Below are positions 16,756-25,335 of a stretch of 64,000 nucleotides of DNA, one piece after another (positions within the stretch are counted from its first letter, which is position 1; each line of letters begins with the position of its first letter). The DNA is from an uncultured bacterium (GTDB taxonomy: Bacteria > Bacillota > Clostridia > Lachnospirales > Lachnospiraceae), in assembly GCA_947177425.1 (NCBI GenBank), contig CAMWUN010000001.1, forward strand, positions 120,682 through 184,681, given 5' to 3'. The position numbers and the translations under genes are program-made. The notes under the pieces are model-generated. The model made no database searches. It was not told where the DNA came from and saw nothing but the letters and a program-made list of their open reading frames with translations.

Positions 16756-17952
16756 CTATGCCATGGCATACGTCCACTTTTCATATTTGCTCTGGCTGGC
16801 TTTTATTTTCTCCTGTGTCATTTGTTCATGAAGGGCTAAGTCCACATGCTGGACAGTTCCCACATTTCCATTTTCATACAGGAAAAAACCGCTCCTGCGT
16901 ATCATGCCGTTGGTCTGGTTATTTTCACCCTTAACTGCGAAATCCGTAGCGGCGTTCTGAAGGCAGATAGCGCCTACCCCTTTTTCTGACAGGGAATAAA
17001 GCTGCTCATTTCCATCCTCATCCATCACCCAGATTTTCAGCTTATCCCAGATTTCATCTCCCTCATCGATGAATCCGTTATGGTCTGTGTCATATGCGGC
17101 AAGGTCGGCAAAACCGTTTCCAGATTTGGTGCCGAAAAGCTCCGACCCGTCGTTGATCGTTCCGTCACCGTTCTTATCCAGCGCCAGAAAACCGCTTCCC
17201 GGTTTCAGGCGGTTGATTTTGTCCTCTTTGCCATCCCCGTCAAGGTCAAACAGAAATGTCTGGTCAGACAAATCCGCTATGTTCCCATCCAGATTAATTA
17301 CCAGCGGGTCACACATGGATGTACTGATATTGGTATAGCTTAAGCTTTCTTCATAATACTCCTGAAAACTACGGCTCATTTCCATGTTAAGGTTAAAGCT
17401 TATTTCCCTTCCGTCCGCACACTTTACGGTTCCCTGTGTGGTAAATGTAGTGGTTTCCCTCTCCTCATAATAATACTGGGTAGTGTAATTAAAAGTCTTG
17501 GCTCCAACACCGAAATTAGATACCAGCATATCCGAAGTGGATACTGTCTGGCTCTGATTCTGCCATGAACTTTCCTCTCCCCATCCCGGCCTGCTGCTTC
17601 TCTCCGGGAAGAGAATTCTCATCAGATAATTAAGACACTGCTGTCTGATTTCCTTTAACTGCTCATATACGCTGGAAGTCTCCCGGCTTTGCATGTTCCC
17701 TGTAGTAAGAGCCTTCGTCTTAGAGCGCATTTCCTCAAAGGTGGCTTTCAGGGCTTCCTGCGGATTTTCCTTTTCATTGCCCTGGGTTTGTTCCCCTTCG
17801 ATATCACTATCTGCTGAATTGCCAGGCAGAGTTCCGGATCCATCCGTCAGCTTCTGCCTTCCGTTTGTAATTGTAAATCTGCTTACCCTTCCCGAAAAGG
17901 AAGTGTAGCTTCTGGCGGATTCCATTCCTATTGTGCCGGAATTTATTCGCAT
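16756..17952 (-). CDS. Uncharacterised protein with RTX-associated calcium-binding module
   Basis: The 398-residue product begins MRINSGTIGMESARSYTSF, with no signal peptide or membrane helix. Residues about 210-330 carry CDPLVINLDG followed by three Asp-rich loops: DLDGDG at 236, DKNGDG at 259 and DTDHNG at 288, with DGSELFG between. This combination (DPLVxxLDG, FDLDGDG, LDxNGDGxIxDGSELFG) is the calcium-binding module found in many large RTX-type secreted proteins of Proteobacteria. Here it occurs in a small leaderless protein. AAGGAGGAAGA sits before the ATG at 17952; codons upstream in the frame to 18024 are not needed. Function is unknown; calcium sensing or a surface role are guesses. 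Confidence 0.7.
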   Translation of the reverse strand: MRINSGTIGMESARSYTSFSGRVSRFTITNGRQKLTDGSGTLPGNSADSDIEGEQTQGNEKENPQEALKATFEEMRSKTKALTTGNMQSRETSSVYEQLKEIRQQCLNYLMRILFPERSSRPGWGEESSWQNQSQTVSTSDMLVSNFGVGAKTFNYTTQYYYEERETTTFTTQGTVKCADGREISFNLNMEMSRSFQEYYEESLSYTNISTSMCDPLVINLDGNIADLSDQTFLFDLDGDGKEDKINRLKPGSGFLALDKNGDGTINDGSELFGTKSGNGFADLAAYDTDHNGFIDEGDEIWDKLKIWVMDEDGNEQLYSLSEKGVGAICLQNAATDFAVKGENNQTNGMIRRSGFFLYENGNVGTVQHVDLALHEQMTQEKIKASQSKYEKWTYAMA

Positions 17953-18354
17953 TCTTCCTCCTTCTTTTAAGTCCCTTGCTCTTTTCTCCCCTCCCTGGTT
18001 AAAAAAAGCAAAAATGATACACAAAAGGGCTGTCCGTTTCCCTAAAGCATACCATCCGTGGCGACAAAAACAATATTGGTACAGGTATCCTGGCCATCAA
18101 CACCTGCAATATATTTATCGGCCGGCCGGCCAATAAATTTAGCTTTTATGGGGCTCTTGCGCAAAATAAAAAAACAGTCATGAAAAGAAGTACATCCGGC
18201 ATAAATTAGGCTATACCACAATTCATGCCTGCTTTCATACCGAAAGCTTTACCGCAAGAAAGTCATTTGGGGATGAGCAGTTCTGGCAAAGAAAATTTCA
18301 TGGATTTGCGAATGTAACTGTGTGACGAAAACAGCAGGCTTAAAAAGGGGATTT
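17953..18354. other. 402-bp intergenic region with a possible decayed coding remnant
   Basis: This region separates the divergent calcium-module gene and DUF368 gene. It holds a GGCCGGCCGGCC run near 18120-18132. One plus-strand frame, open from about 18172 to the TGA at 18322, encodes about 45 residues rich in aromatic residues (for example GYTTIHACFHTESF). It has no start codon or ribosome binding site and may be the end of a lost gene. Nothing else was recognised. Confidence 0.35.
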
Positions 18355-19197
18355 ATGAAGCATAAACCTATCGGGAAATTAATCATGAAAATTCTGGTGC
18401 GTCTCTTGCAGGGCGCGCTGGTGGGATTGGGCGCTGTCCTTCCGGGCATCAGCGGCGGTGTCCTAAGCGTTGTATTCGGCATTTATAAGCCGCTGATGGA
18501 ATTTCTCTCCAGCCCGGCCCGCCGTTTCAGAACCCATATGCCAGGACTTTTTCCCTATATCCTCGGTTATGGCATTGGCTTCATGGGCGTCGCCAATATT
18601 CTTTCCTACTTTATGGAGAAATACCCGGCCCCTTCTGTTTGTCTGTTCATCGGGCTGATTACAGGGATGCTGCCTTCCCTGTGGCGGGAAGCCGGACAGA
18701 TGGGACGGACAAAAAAATCCTTTTTCTCCATGATAACAGCCATGCTGCTGGTATTTATCCTGCTTACCGGATTAAGCAGGGCTTCCGTGACCATTATCCC
18801 TGATTTCAAATGGTATATGCTGTGCGGATTCTGCCTTGCCTTAAGCATCATTGCTCCGGGAATGAGTTTTTCCACCCTGCTTATGCCGCTGGGCCTGTAT
18901 ACGCCTTTCGTGGACGGCATCGGGCATTTATCTGCAGATGTACTCGTTCCGGCCGGAATCAGCGGACTACTGACGATTGTTTTCCTCTCAAAAGCAGTAA
19001 ATTCCCTGTTTGACAAATACTATTCCCTGGCTTTCCATGCAATCGTGGGAATCGTCATTGCCGCTACTTTTATGATTATCCCCTTTGACAGCTTCCGCCA
19101 GTCCACCTATGCCTGCCTTATAAACATATTCTGCCTTGCGGCAGGCGTTTTTACCGCTTCTGTAATGGATAAGTGGAACGAGCGCATGCTGGCCTGA
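18355..19197 (+). CDS. DUF368 (PopT-type) polyprenyl-phosphate transporter
   Basis: The 280-residue protein has about eight hydrophobic segments and the two related DUF368 repeats, seen as GLGAVLPGISGGVLSVVFGIY near the N-terminus and SIIAPGMSFSTLLMPLGLY in the second half. DUF368 proteins have been identified as undecaprenyl-phosphate recycling transporters that return the lipid carrier to the inner membrane face. The ATG at 18355 was chosen because AAAAGGGGA lies 3 to 4 bp before it; the frame is open from 18322. It stands alone, but the window also holds other users of undecaprenyl phosphate: mur genes and a polyprenyl-sugar transferase. Confidence 0.88.
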   Translation: MKHKPIGKLIMKILVRLLQGALVGLGAVLPGISGGVLSVVFGIYKPLMEFLSSPARRFRTHMPGLFPYILGYGIGFMGVANILSYFMEKYPAPSVCLFIGLITGMLPSLWREAGQMGRTKKSFFSMITAMLLVFILLTGLSRASVTIIPDFKWYMLCGFCLALSIIAPGMSFSTLLMPLGLYTPFVDGIGHLSADVLVPAGISGLLTIVFLSKAVNSLFDKYYSLAFHAIVGIVIAATFMIIPFDSFRQSTYACLINIFCLAAGVFTASVMDKWNERMLA

Positions 19198-19212
19198 AAG
19201 CCAAAACCCAAA

Positions 19213-19410
19213 CGCCCTGCACCCACAGACGCAAAATCCTGCTTCCCATATACATGGGCTGGCACGGTTTTAGTGACGGTCTAAAGACCGCTCATAGCAA
19301 CGATTCGGGGCGATAATACCCCTCACACCTGAATCATGTTCTCACGGAACGCGCAGCCCGTGCGCATTCCTGAACCATGAATCCGGTTTTACGCTGTCGG
19401 ATGCAGGGCG
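19213..19410. repeat. 198-bp composite palindromic element
   Basis: The stretch between the DUF368 and hydratase genes is bounded by an imperfect terminal inverted repeat (CGCCCTGCA at 19213, TGCAGGGCG ending at 19410, extending with mismatches for about 30 bp). Inside are smaller hairpins, such as CGGTC-TAAA-GACCG near 19277-19290 and GGGGCGATAATACCCC near 19308-19323. No coding frame is convincing. It may be a non-autonomous repeat or a structured RNA; a T-rich end typical of a small RNA terminator is lacking. Confidence 0.5.
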
Positions 19411-19436
19411 CAATGTTAAGTTATCCCCACCTGTAT

Positions 19437-21722
19437 CTAAACTCTGTTATAATTAATCAGGCATCCTTTCAGGATAATCTGTCTTTCTTCGTCTGTCAGT
19501 TCTCCCAGCTTTAAACTAAATTCTTCCAGTTCATCAGAAACCTTATATGCCTTAATCTCATCAGCTTTTTCTTCCACTGCTTTTCTGATACCGGGGAAAA
19601 ACAGGTAATCTTTATTCTTAAAAGGAAGTTCCCCCTCCTCAATTAAGAAAGGAAGCATCCCCCAGTTAATCAAATTGGAACGGTAGCGTTTGGTAGCGTA
19701 TTCATTGGCAATATTAGCCCATCCCCCAAGTACCTTCTGGCAGGACGCCGCCTGCTCCCGGGCAGAGCCGTCGCCGGGTTTTACCGCAAAAATCGTGGAA
19801 CCGAATCCCACGTTCCCTTCGCCTGTTTCCGGATAGCTTTTCCGGATCACATCCATGACGTCTTTCAGTTCCGGCTTCACTTCCAGAGGGCACTTTCCTT
19901 CCATCACGGCTTTCTGGGCTGTCTGGATATCTTTTGCAAGACCTACATAGGCAGGGTCTTTTCTTGACAGGGTAAACTCTGCCAGTCCCAGCGGATTAGA
20001 ACGGTAGGAAGAAGTCTCGCCGGAGGGAATCAGTTCATCTGTGGTCGTCACCGGATCATGAATTTCCGATACCACGCGCAGAACCAGATTTTCAGGAAGC
20101 TGCGTCATAGCCGGCCAGTCCTTGATATTCGGGCCAAACTGGATTTCCACCGAAGAATCTGCCACGCCCTTAGAATCAAATACCCTGTTAGCATAAATAT
20201 TGGCATCAAAATGATACTGGTATTTATGGATAGGGCCGTCAAATTCCGTAGCCGCTGTAAGTATTCCCTTGTTCGCCGCCGTAGCAGCAATGGAACGGGC
20301 ATCCATAAGGGCCACAGAGGAAATCTGGCCGTTCTGCAGTTTGGAGCCTTCCCTGTTGGGGAAATTTCTGGTTGAATGGCGGATGCTGAATGCGTTGTTG
20401 GCAGGCGTATCACCTGCCCCAAAGCAAGGCCCGCAAAAGGCTGTCTTTATAACTGCCCCTGTTTCCAAGAGCACAGCCGCACAGCCGTTTTTAATCAGTT
20501 CCATATAAACAGGCATGGACGCCGGATACACACTTAAAGTAAATCCGTCGGATCCGGTGTAAGCGCCTTTCATAATATCCGCCGCCGCACAAATATTCTC
20601 AAAACCACCCCCTGCACAGCCTGCAATGATTCCCTGATCCACCAGAAGCTTTCCATCCCTCACCTTATTCTTAAGGGTAAATTCCACTGCCCCGTCTAAG
20701 GAAACAGCCGCTTTCTTTTCCACGTCATCCAGAATATCCATCAGATTTTCGTTCAGTTCTTCAATGGTATATGTGTTGCTGGGATGGAACGGCATGGCAA
20801 TCATGGGTCTCACAGCGCTAAGATCAATAGTGATCATGCCATCATAGTAAGCAATTTCCCCGGGATTTAATTCCTTATACTCATCTTTTCTTCCATGAAT
20901 CCCGTAGAATTCCTTAATTACATCGTCTGTCCGCCAGATAGAGGAAAGACAGGTCGTCTCCGTAGTCATTACGTCAATGCCAATTCGGAAATCCGCGCTC
21001 AAAGCCGAGACACCGGGCCCTACAAACTCCATCACCTTATTTTTCACATATCCGCTGGCAAAGACCTCTCCGATAATAGCCAGGGCAACGTCCTGGGGCC
21101 CTACTCCCTTCACCGGTTCTCCTGTGAGATAAATCCCCACCACGCCAGGCATATTAATATCGTAAGTCTGGTTCAGCAACTGCTTAACCAGTTCCGGTCC
21201 TCCCTCTCCCATAGCCATGGTGCCCAGCGCACCATAACGGGTATGGGAATCGGAACCCAGAATCATTTTTCCGCCTCCTGCAAGCATTTCCCTTGCATAC
21301 TGATGAATAACCGCCTGGTGGGGAGGCACATAAACGCCGCCGTACTTCTTTGCACAGCTAAGCCCAAACATGTGGTCATCCTCATTGATGGTTCCTCCCA
21401 CTGCACACAGGGAATTGTGGCAGTTGGTAAGCACATAGGGAACAGGAAACTTTTCAAGCCCCGAAGCCCTGGCCGTCTGGATAATTCCTACAAAAGTAAT
21501 ATCATGAGATGTAAGCTTGTCAAACTTGATTTTCAGCTTGTCCATGTTGTCAGACGTATTGTGTTCCTTCAGAATATTATAAGCAATCGTCTGCTGTCTG
21601 GACGCTTCCTTCGTAGTCTCTTTTCCTGTTTTCGATTTAATCTCTGCAAGCGCCTGCGGGCCTTCCGGGATCACTTCCCTGCCGCCGACTAAATAGGCGC
21701 CGCCTTCCATTACTGATATCAT
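19437..21722 (-). CDS. Aconitase-family hydratase (YbhJ-like)
   Basis: The 761-residue protein belongs to the aconitase superfamily. It shows [19 protein letters not shown] near residue 160, [14 protein letters not shown], and [15 protein letters not shown], which supply cysteines for a [4Fe-4S] cluster, plus a C-terminal swivel domain with [15 protein letters not shown]. Its architecture matches the YbhJ-type hydratases rather than AcnA or LeuCD. The true substrate is unproven. AGGAGGG precedes the ATG at 21722. A promoter with TTGTAA and TATAAT spaced 17 bp lies directly upstream, so it is independent of the carbonic anhydrase gene. No citrate-cycle genes are nearby. Confidence 0.85.
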   Translation of the reverse strand: MISVMEGGAYLVGGREVIPEGPQALAEIKSKTGKETTKEASRQQTIAYNILKEHNTSDNMDKLKIKFDKLTSHDITFVGIIQTARASGLEKFPVPYVLTNCHNSLCAVGGTINEDDHMFGLSCAKKYGGVYVPPHQAVIHQYAREMLAGGGKMILGSDSHTRYGALGTMAMGEGGPELVKQLLNQTYDINMPGVVGIYLTGEPVKGVGPQDVALAIIGEVFASGYVKNKVMEFVGPGVSALSADFRIGIDVMTTETTCLSSIWRTDDVIKEFYGIHGRKDEYKELNPGEIAYYDGMITIDLSAVRPMIAMPFHPSNTYTIEELNENLMDILDDVEKKAAVSLDGAVEFTLKNKVRDGKLLVDQGIIAGCAGGGFENICAAADIMKGAYTGSDGFTLSVYPASMPVYMELIKNGCAAVLLETGAVIKTAFCGPCFGAGDTPANNAFSIRHSTRNFPNREGSKLQNGQISSVALMDARSIAATAANKGILTAATEFDGPIHKYQYHFDANIYANRVFDSKGVADSSVEIQFGPNIKDWPAMTQLPENLVLRVVSEIHDPVTTTDELIPSGETSSYRSNPLGLAEFTLSRKDPAYVGLAKDIQTAQKAVMEGKCPLEVKPELKDVMDVIRKSYPETGEGNVGFGSTIFAVKPGDGSAREQAASCQKVLGGWANIANEYATKRYRSNLINWGMLPFLIEEGELPFKNKDYLFFPGIRKAVEEKADEIKAYKVSDELEEFSLKLGELTDEERQIILKGCLINYNRV

Positions 21723-21753
21723 ATAATTTCCCTCCTGTTTTCTGTATACTGTT

Positions 21754-21782
21754 ATTATATGTTAAACATACCGGATTTACAA
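21754..21782 (-). promoter_or_regulatory. Sigma-A promoter of the hydratase gene
   Basis: On the minus strand TTGTAA (21782-21777) and TATAAT (21759-21754) are separated by 17 bp. The start codon lies about 30 bp downstream. Confidence 0.6.
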
Positions 21783-21827
21783 GGCCAGGCAAAAGAGAGC
21801 AGGCTATGTCGGGACAGGATACGTTAC

Positions 21828-22080
21828 TGTTAACACAGATCTGCGCATTTACTGCGCTGGTCGTAAGAAAGTGATTCGAGAGTGCAAAAATCCCATTGCC
21901 GAAGGCAACTTTCGATGGATTTTTGCATGTTACTGGTCACGGAGTGAACAGTAACCAGGATATCCGTCGGAAACGGACATGCAGAAACGGCACAACCCCG
22001 GAGGGCGTCTGAAAACTCACTTCCGGCATCTGCCAAAAAGCAATTTTCAGACACGCTCCATGCCATGCCGTTTTCTGAAA
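21828..22080. repeat. Composite hairpin region between carbonic anhydrase and hydratase genes
   Basis: At least five inverted repeats are packed in about 250 bp. TGCAAAAATCC pairs with GGATTTTTGCA (21883-21927). GTTACTG pairs with CAGTAAC (21929-21955). CCGT pairs with ACGG near 21964-21976. GTCTGAAAA pairs with TTTTCAGAC (22007-22052). CAGAAACGGCA (21981) pairs with the TGCCGTTTTCTG that ends at 22077. The 27-nt GTTACTG hairpin recurs at 32758-32784. No coding frame is supported. Confidence 0.55.
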
Positions 22081-22097
22081 ACAACTCTGTTTAATTT

Positions 22098-22676
22098 TTA
22101 TTTTTCGTCCAGGAACTCTACTTTGCCGCTGTCAATGTGATAAACAGCTCCGCAGACTTTCACATCGCTGTTTTCTCCTGCTTCCTTCATTCCCAGACTG
22201 TCTCTGACTGCTGCCACACTTCTCTCCACATTCAGGCAGCTTGCACGGATAGGATCTTTTTCTTCTCCAATTGCCTTTTTAATTTCGTCTGTTATGTATT
22301 TTACATAACCTGATGGGGAATGGTGGATTGCCGCATCCACTGCCCCACAGTTGCTGTGCCCTAATATGACTACCAGTTTACATCCAAGATGGCCTGCTGC
22401 ATACTCAATGCTGCCTAGCTGGTGATTATCCATCACATTGCCTGCCACACGGATAACAAACAACTCGCCGATTCCCGCCATAAAAATGCTTTCCGGAATG
22501 ACTCTTGAATCTGAACAGGCCACAACGATTGCAAAAGGGCTCTGCCCTTCGTCGCAGGTACGTTTCCTGATCTTCGGTGATACGTCTCCGGAATTGGTTT
22601 CCGCAGTCAGGTAACGCTTATTTCCTTCTTTCAGCTTTTCCAGCGCCTCCTGTGGAGATAAATTTTCTTTGCTCAT
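22098..22676 (-). CDS. Beta-class carbonic anhydrase
   Basis: The enzyme interconverts CO2 and bicarbonate in the cytoplasm. The 192-residue protein has the zinc site of the beta class: C54, D56 and R58 in CSDSRV, with H107 and C110 in GHSNCGAV. RVAGNVMDNHQLGSIEYAAGHLG is typical of the family. The ATG at 22676 is preceded by CGGAGGAAAAT, so upstream in-frame codons to 22748 are excluded. The gene is followed by the composite hairpin region and then the hydratase gene. Confidence 0.93.
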   Translation of the reverse strand: MSKENLSPQEALEKLKEGNKRYLTAETNSGDVSPKIRKRTCDEGQSPFAIVVACSDSRVIPESIFMAGIGELFVIRVAGNVMDNHQLGSIEYAAGHLGCKLVVILGHSNCGAVDAAIHHSPSGYVKYITDEIKKAIGEEKDPIRASCLNVERSVAAVRDSLGMKEAGENSDVKVCGAVYHIDSGKVEFLDEK

Positions 22677-22793
22677 ATTTTCCTCCGTTTCTGTCCCGCC
22701 ATATGACAGCAGCACATCCTGCATTCCATATGGCCTTACTGACTTCATTCATTATAAGGGAATTATAACATACCCCGGCCTCTTACGCAAAAG

Positions 22794-24263
22794 TCATTTA
22801 AGGGCTTTCTCTAATTCTTCAATTACAATCTTAAGAGCCTTGATTCTGGCGTATTTTTTGTCCACCGATTCTAAAATATACCAGGGCGCATAAGTGGTGC
22901 TGGTCTTTTGGATCATTTCATTGACAGCCTCCTCATAGGCATCCCACTTTTCCCTGTTACGCCAGTCTTCCTCCGTAATCTTCCACTGTTTCCCCGGCGT
23001 ATTCTGTCTGTCGTTAAAACGGGCAAGCTGGGTATCCTTGTCAATCTGTACCCAGAATTTGATAATGACTGCCCCCCAGTCATGCAGTTCCTTCTCAAAT
23101 TCATTCATTTCATTGTAGGCTCTTTTCCAGTCGTTTTCACTGCAAAAACCTTCCAGACGCTCCACCATCACACGGCCGTACCAGCTTCTGTCAAAGATAG
23201 CAATATGCCCTGTCTTGGGAAGTCTTGTCCAGAACCGCCAAAGGTAGTGCCTTGCCTTCTCGTGGGGCTCAGGGCTAGCTATGGGATGCACCTCATACCC
23301 TCTCGGGTCAAGGGCCCCTGTAATACGCTTGATGTTGCCGCCCTTCCCTGCCGCATCCCATCCCTCATAGGCAATAATAACAGGCACCTGCTTTCTGTAT
23401 AAACGGTTATGAAGTTCTCCTAAATGCTCCTGCAGCCGTTCAAGTTCATCCTTATATTCCTGTTCATCCATTGCCTTATCCAGAGATATCTCCGCAAGTT
23501 TAGGCATTTTCCGGAGGGGAAATACATTCTGCAGCAGCGGAACAGCAAGGCTCCTGTTCTGCATGGCTACCTCTATTCCCTGAATCAGGGTGTCCAGAAC
23601 CTGTAACTCCGCCCATTTTCTTGATTTACAGTCAATAATATACCAGGGTGCGGAAGGTGTATTGGTATCTTCCATGTACTGCCCGAATACTTCCTCGCAT
23701 TTCCTGTAATGTTTATTCTGCCACATATCATCTTCGCTGACCCGCCAGCGGGTATCCACGTCCTTTTTCAGCCCGTCTATCCGCTTTTTCTGCTCTTTTT
23801 CACTGATATGGCAGAAGAACTTCATTACCAGATACCCATTATCCGTCAACTGCCTCTCAAACCTTCTGATACTTCCTATCCGCTGTTCATAGGTTTTCTT
23901 ATCCATCTTATCGTGAAGGCATTTCCTGGTCACTTCATCCATCCAGCCGGAATCCAGAAAAGTATATTTTCCGGCCTCCGGTATTTTTGTGAAATACCGG
24001 CACAAAAAAGGCTTCCGGAGTTCCTCCGGCGCAGGCTGGTCCATAGTTGCCACTTTAAAAAACCTGGGGTCTATATTCTGGATAACCTGGCCGATAAGAC
24101 TTCCCTTCCCTGCCGTCCCCCAGCCTTCCATCAATACCAGCACCGGGACTTTATGATCCTTGATCTGCATCTGCAGGCCAAAAAGCTTCTCCCGCGCCTT
24201 CTTTAATCTTTCCTTCAATTCCTCTTCTTCCGGTTTGTCCATAAATACGATATTTTTCAGCAT
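22794..24263 (-). CDS. Polyphosphate:AMP phosphotransferase, double-domain PPK2 family
   Basis: The 489-residue protein contains two PPK2 domains in tandem. The first has the P-loop EGWGTAGKGS at 46-55, the second YEGWDAAGKGGNIKR near 298-312 with the lid-type FDRSWYGRVMVERLEGF. Two-domain PPK2 proteins of this size are class II enzymes that make ADP from AMP with polyphosphate. The N-terminal domain differs at several positions (LDSGWMDEVT in place of FDRSWYGR), as in other two-domain members where the C-terminal half carries catalysis. AAGGAGG precedes the ATG at 24263. No ppk1 or ppx gene is in the window. Confidence 0.9.
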   Translation of the reverse strand: MLKNIVFMDKPEEEELKERLKKAREKLFGLQMQIKDHKVPVLVLMEGWGTAGKGSLIGQVIQNIDPRFFKVATMDQPAPEELRKPFLCRYFTKIPEAGKYTFLDSGWMDEVTRKCLHDKMDKKTYEQRIGSIRRFERQLTDNGYLVMKFFCHISEKEQKKRIDGLKKDVDTRWRVSEDDMWQNKHYRKCEEVFGQYMEDTNTPSAPWYIIDCKSRKWAELQVLDTLIQGIEVAMQNRSLAVPLLQNVFPLRKMPKLAEISLDKAMDEQEYKDELERLQEHLGELHNRLYRKQVPVIIAYEGWDAAGKGGNIKRITGALDPRGYEVHPIASPEPHEKARHYLWRFWTRLPKTGHIAIFDRSWYGRVMVERLEGFCSENDWKRAYNEMNEFEKELHDWGAVIIKFWVQIDKDTQLARFNDRQNTPGKQWKITEEDWRNREKWDAYEEAVNEMIQKTSTTYAPWYILESVDKKYARIKALKIVIEELEKALK

Positions 24264-24342
24264 AAGACTTTCCTCCTTCTCTACTGCCAATACCTGCTGT
24301 ACTAATTATACCAGACTGCCGGAGAAATAACTATCTGTTATC

Positions 24343-25335
24343 CTACAATACGATATCAAAAGTAAAACGGATGTCCTGCTCTGCGCTGACATGATAGGCT
24401 TCTTCCACATCAGTCCTCCAACTGTCAATTCCGCCTACCCCGCGCACCGCTCCATATATGCACAGAACTGTCCGTCTTGCCGGAGGAAGTTCCTCCTGAT
24501 GGGTGGCATTTTCCAGTTCCTGGGCGGTATAAGGCAGACAGCTAAATGCAAAATCTTCATCCGCCGCCGTTATTTTAAGGCTGAACTCCTGCTGTGTCTT
24601 CATGGTATTGTCCAGTACAGTATTACGGCGGATTTCCACCCAACTGGTATCCATATGCATCCCACAGTCCTGGGGCACCAGATAAGGGGTTACAGGAAGG
24701 CCCTCCACATCATAAATTCCTCTCCGCCCTCCTGCCTTTCTGTCTGGATAAGTTTCCCCGCTAAGCCCTTCATACCTGTATCCTGCCGCCTTTGTAGGCA
24801 TAATGAAACGCATCCCGAAGACCGGAAGCTCTGGCAGTCCTTCCTTTCCTTTATACTCTGCCACAACATGTATTTTTCCGCATAAATCAACTTTATATAC
24901 TACTTCCACATTTATCTTTGGACTGGTAATTGTCTCATAGGTGAAAGCAATGCTTATATTATCCGCCCAGGCTTCACCGCCAAATTTATTATTCTCCGGG
25001 GCAATAGGCAGGGGCATGCTTTTCCCGTCCGCCGACACTTCTATTTTCACACAGCCCATAAACAGGTCAGCGCTCATCCATGTACCTGATTTCAGGTGAA
25101 ATCCGCTTCCCCTGTCATTATCGGTCAGCGCCCGCCAGAATGTGGGCCTGGAGGTACGGTAAAGCCATTCCCTCCCTTCAATATTTATTGATTCCAGTCC
25201 ACCGGTCTGGTAGGAAAAAATATAATGAAACGCCTTTCCTTTGGCACTGCCATGAACGCCCAGCGTGCAGTCCCCGTAAATCACCCTGAGCTTCTTCTGG
25301 CCAACTGTCTGTAATGCTTTATTTGTACAATCCAT
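24343..25335 (-). CDS. lacM: Beta-galactosidase small subunit (LacM type)
   Basis: The 330-residue protein matches the C-terminal third of a GH2 beta-galactosidase (the Bgal small-chain domain), with GGLESINIEGREWL, RPTFWRALTDNDRG and ENATHQEELP. It has no catalytic glutamates of its own and must work with the large subunit, as in the LacLM heterodimers of Leuconostoc and Lactobacillus. Its start overlaps the end of lacL by 17 bp, so translation is probably coupled. It is the last gene of the tcdA-lacL-lacM run. Confidence 0.9.
   Translation of the reverse strand: MDCTNKALQTVGQKKLRVIYGDCTLGVHGSAKGKAFHYIFSYQTGGLESINIEGREWLYRTSRPTFWRALTDNDRGSGFHLKSGTWMSADLFMGCVKIEVSADGKSMPLPIAPENNKFGGEAWADNISIAFTYETITSPKINVEVVYKVDLCGKIHVVAEYKGKEGLPELPVFGMRFIMPTKAAGYRYEGLSGETYPDRKAGGRRGIYDVEGLPVTPYLVPQDCGMHMDTSWVEIRRNTVLDNTMKTQQEFSLKITAADEDFAFSCLPYTAQELENATHQEELPPARRTVLCIYGAVRGVGGIDSWRTDVEEAYHVSAEQDIRFTFDIVL

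Noticed and set aside
19213..19410. 6S RNA gene
   Set aside because: Length and closing stem would fit, but there is no clear promoter or T-run, and the internal hairpins do not give one long stem with a central bubble.
20895..21692. 265-codon plus-strand frame
   Set aside because: It lies entirely antisense to the conserved hydratase gene, has no ribosome binding site and resembles no protein family.
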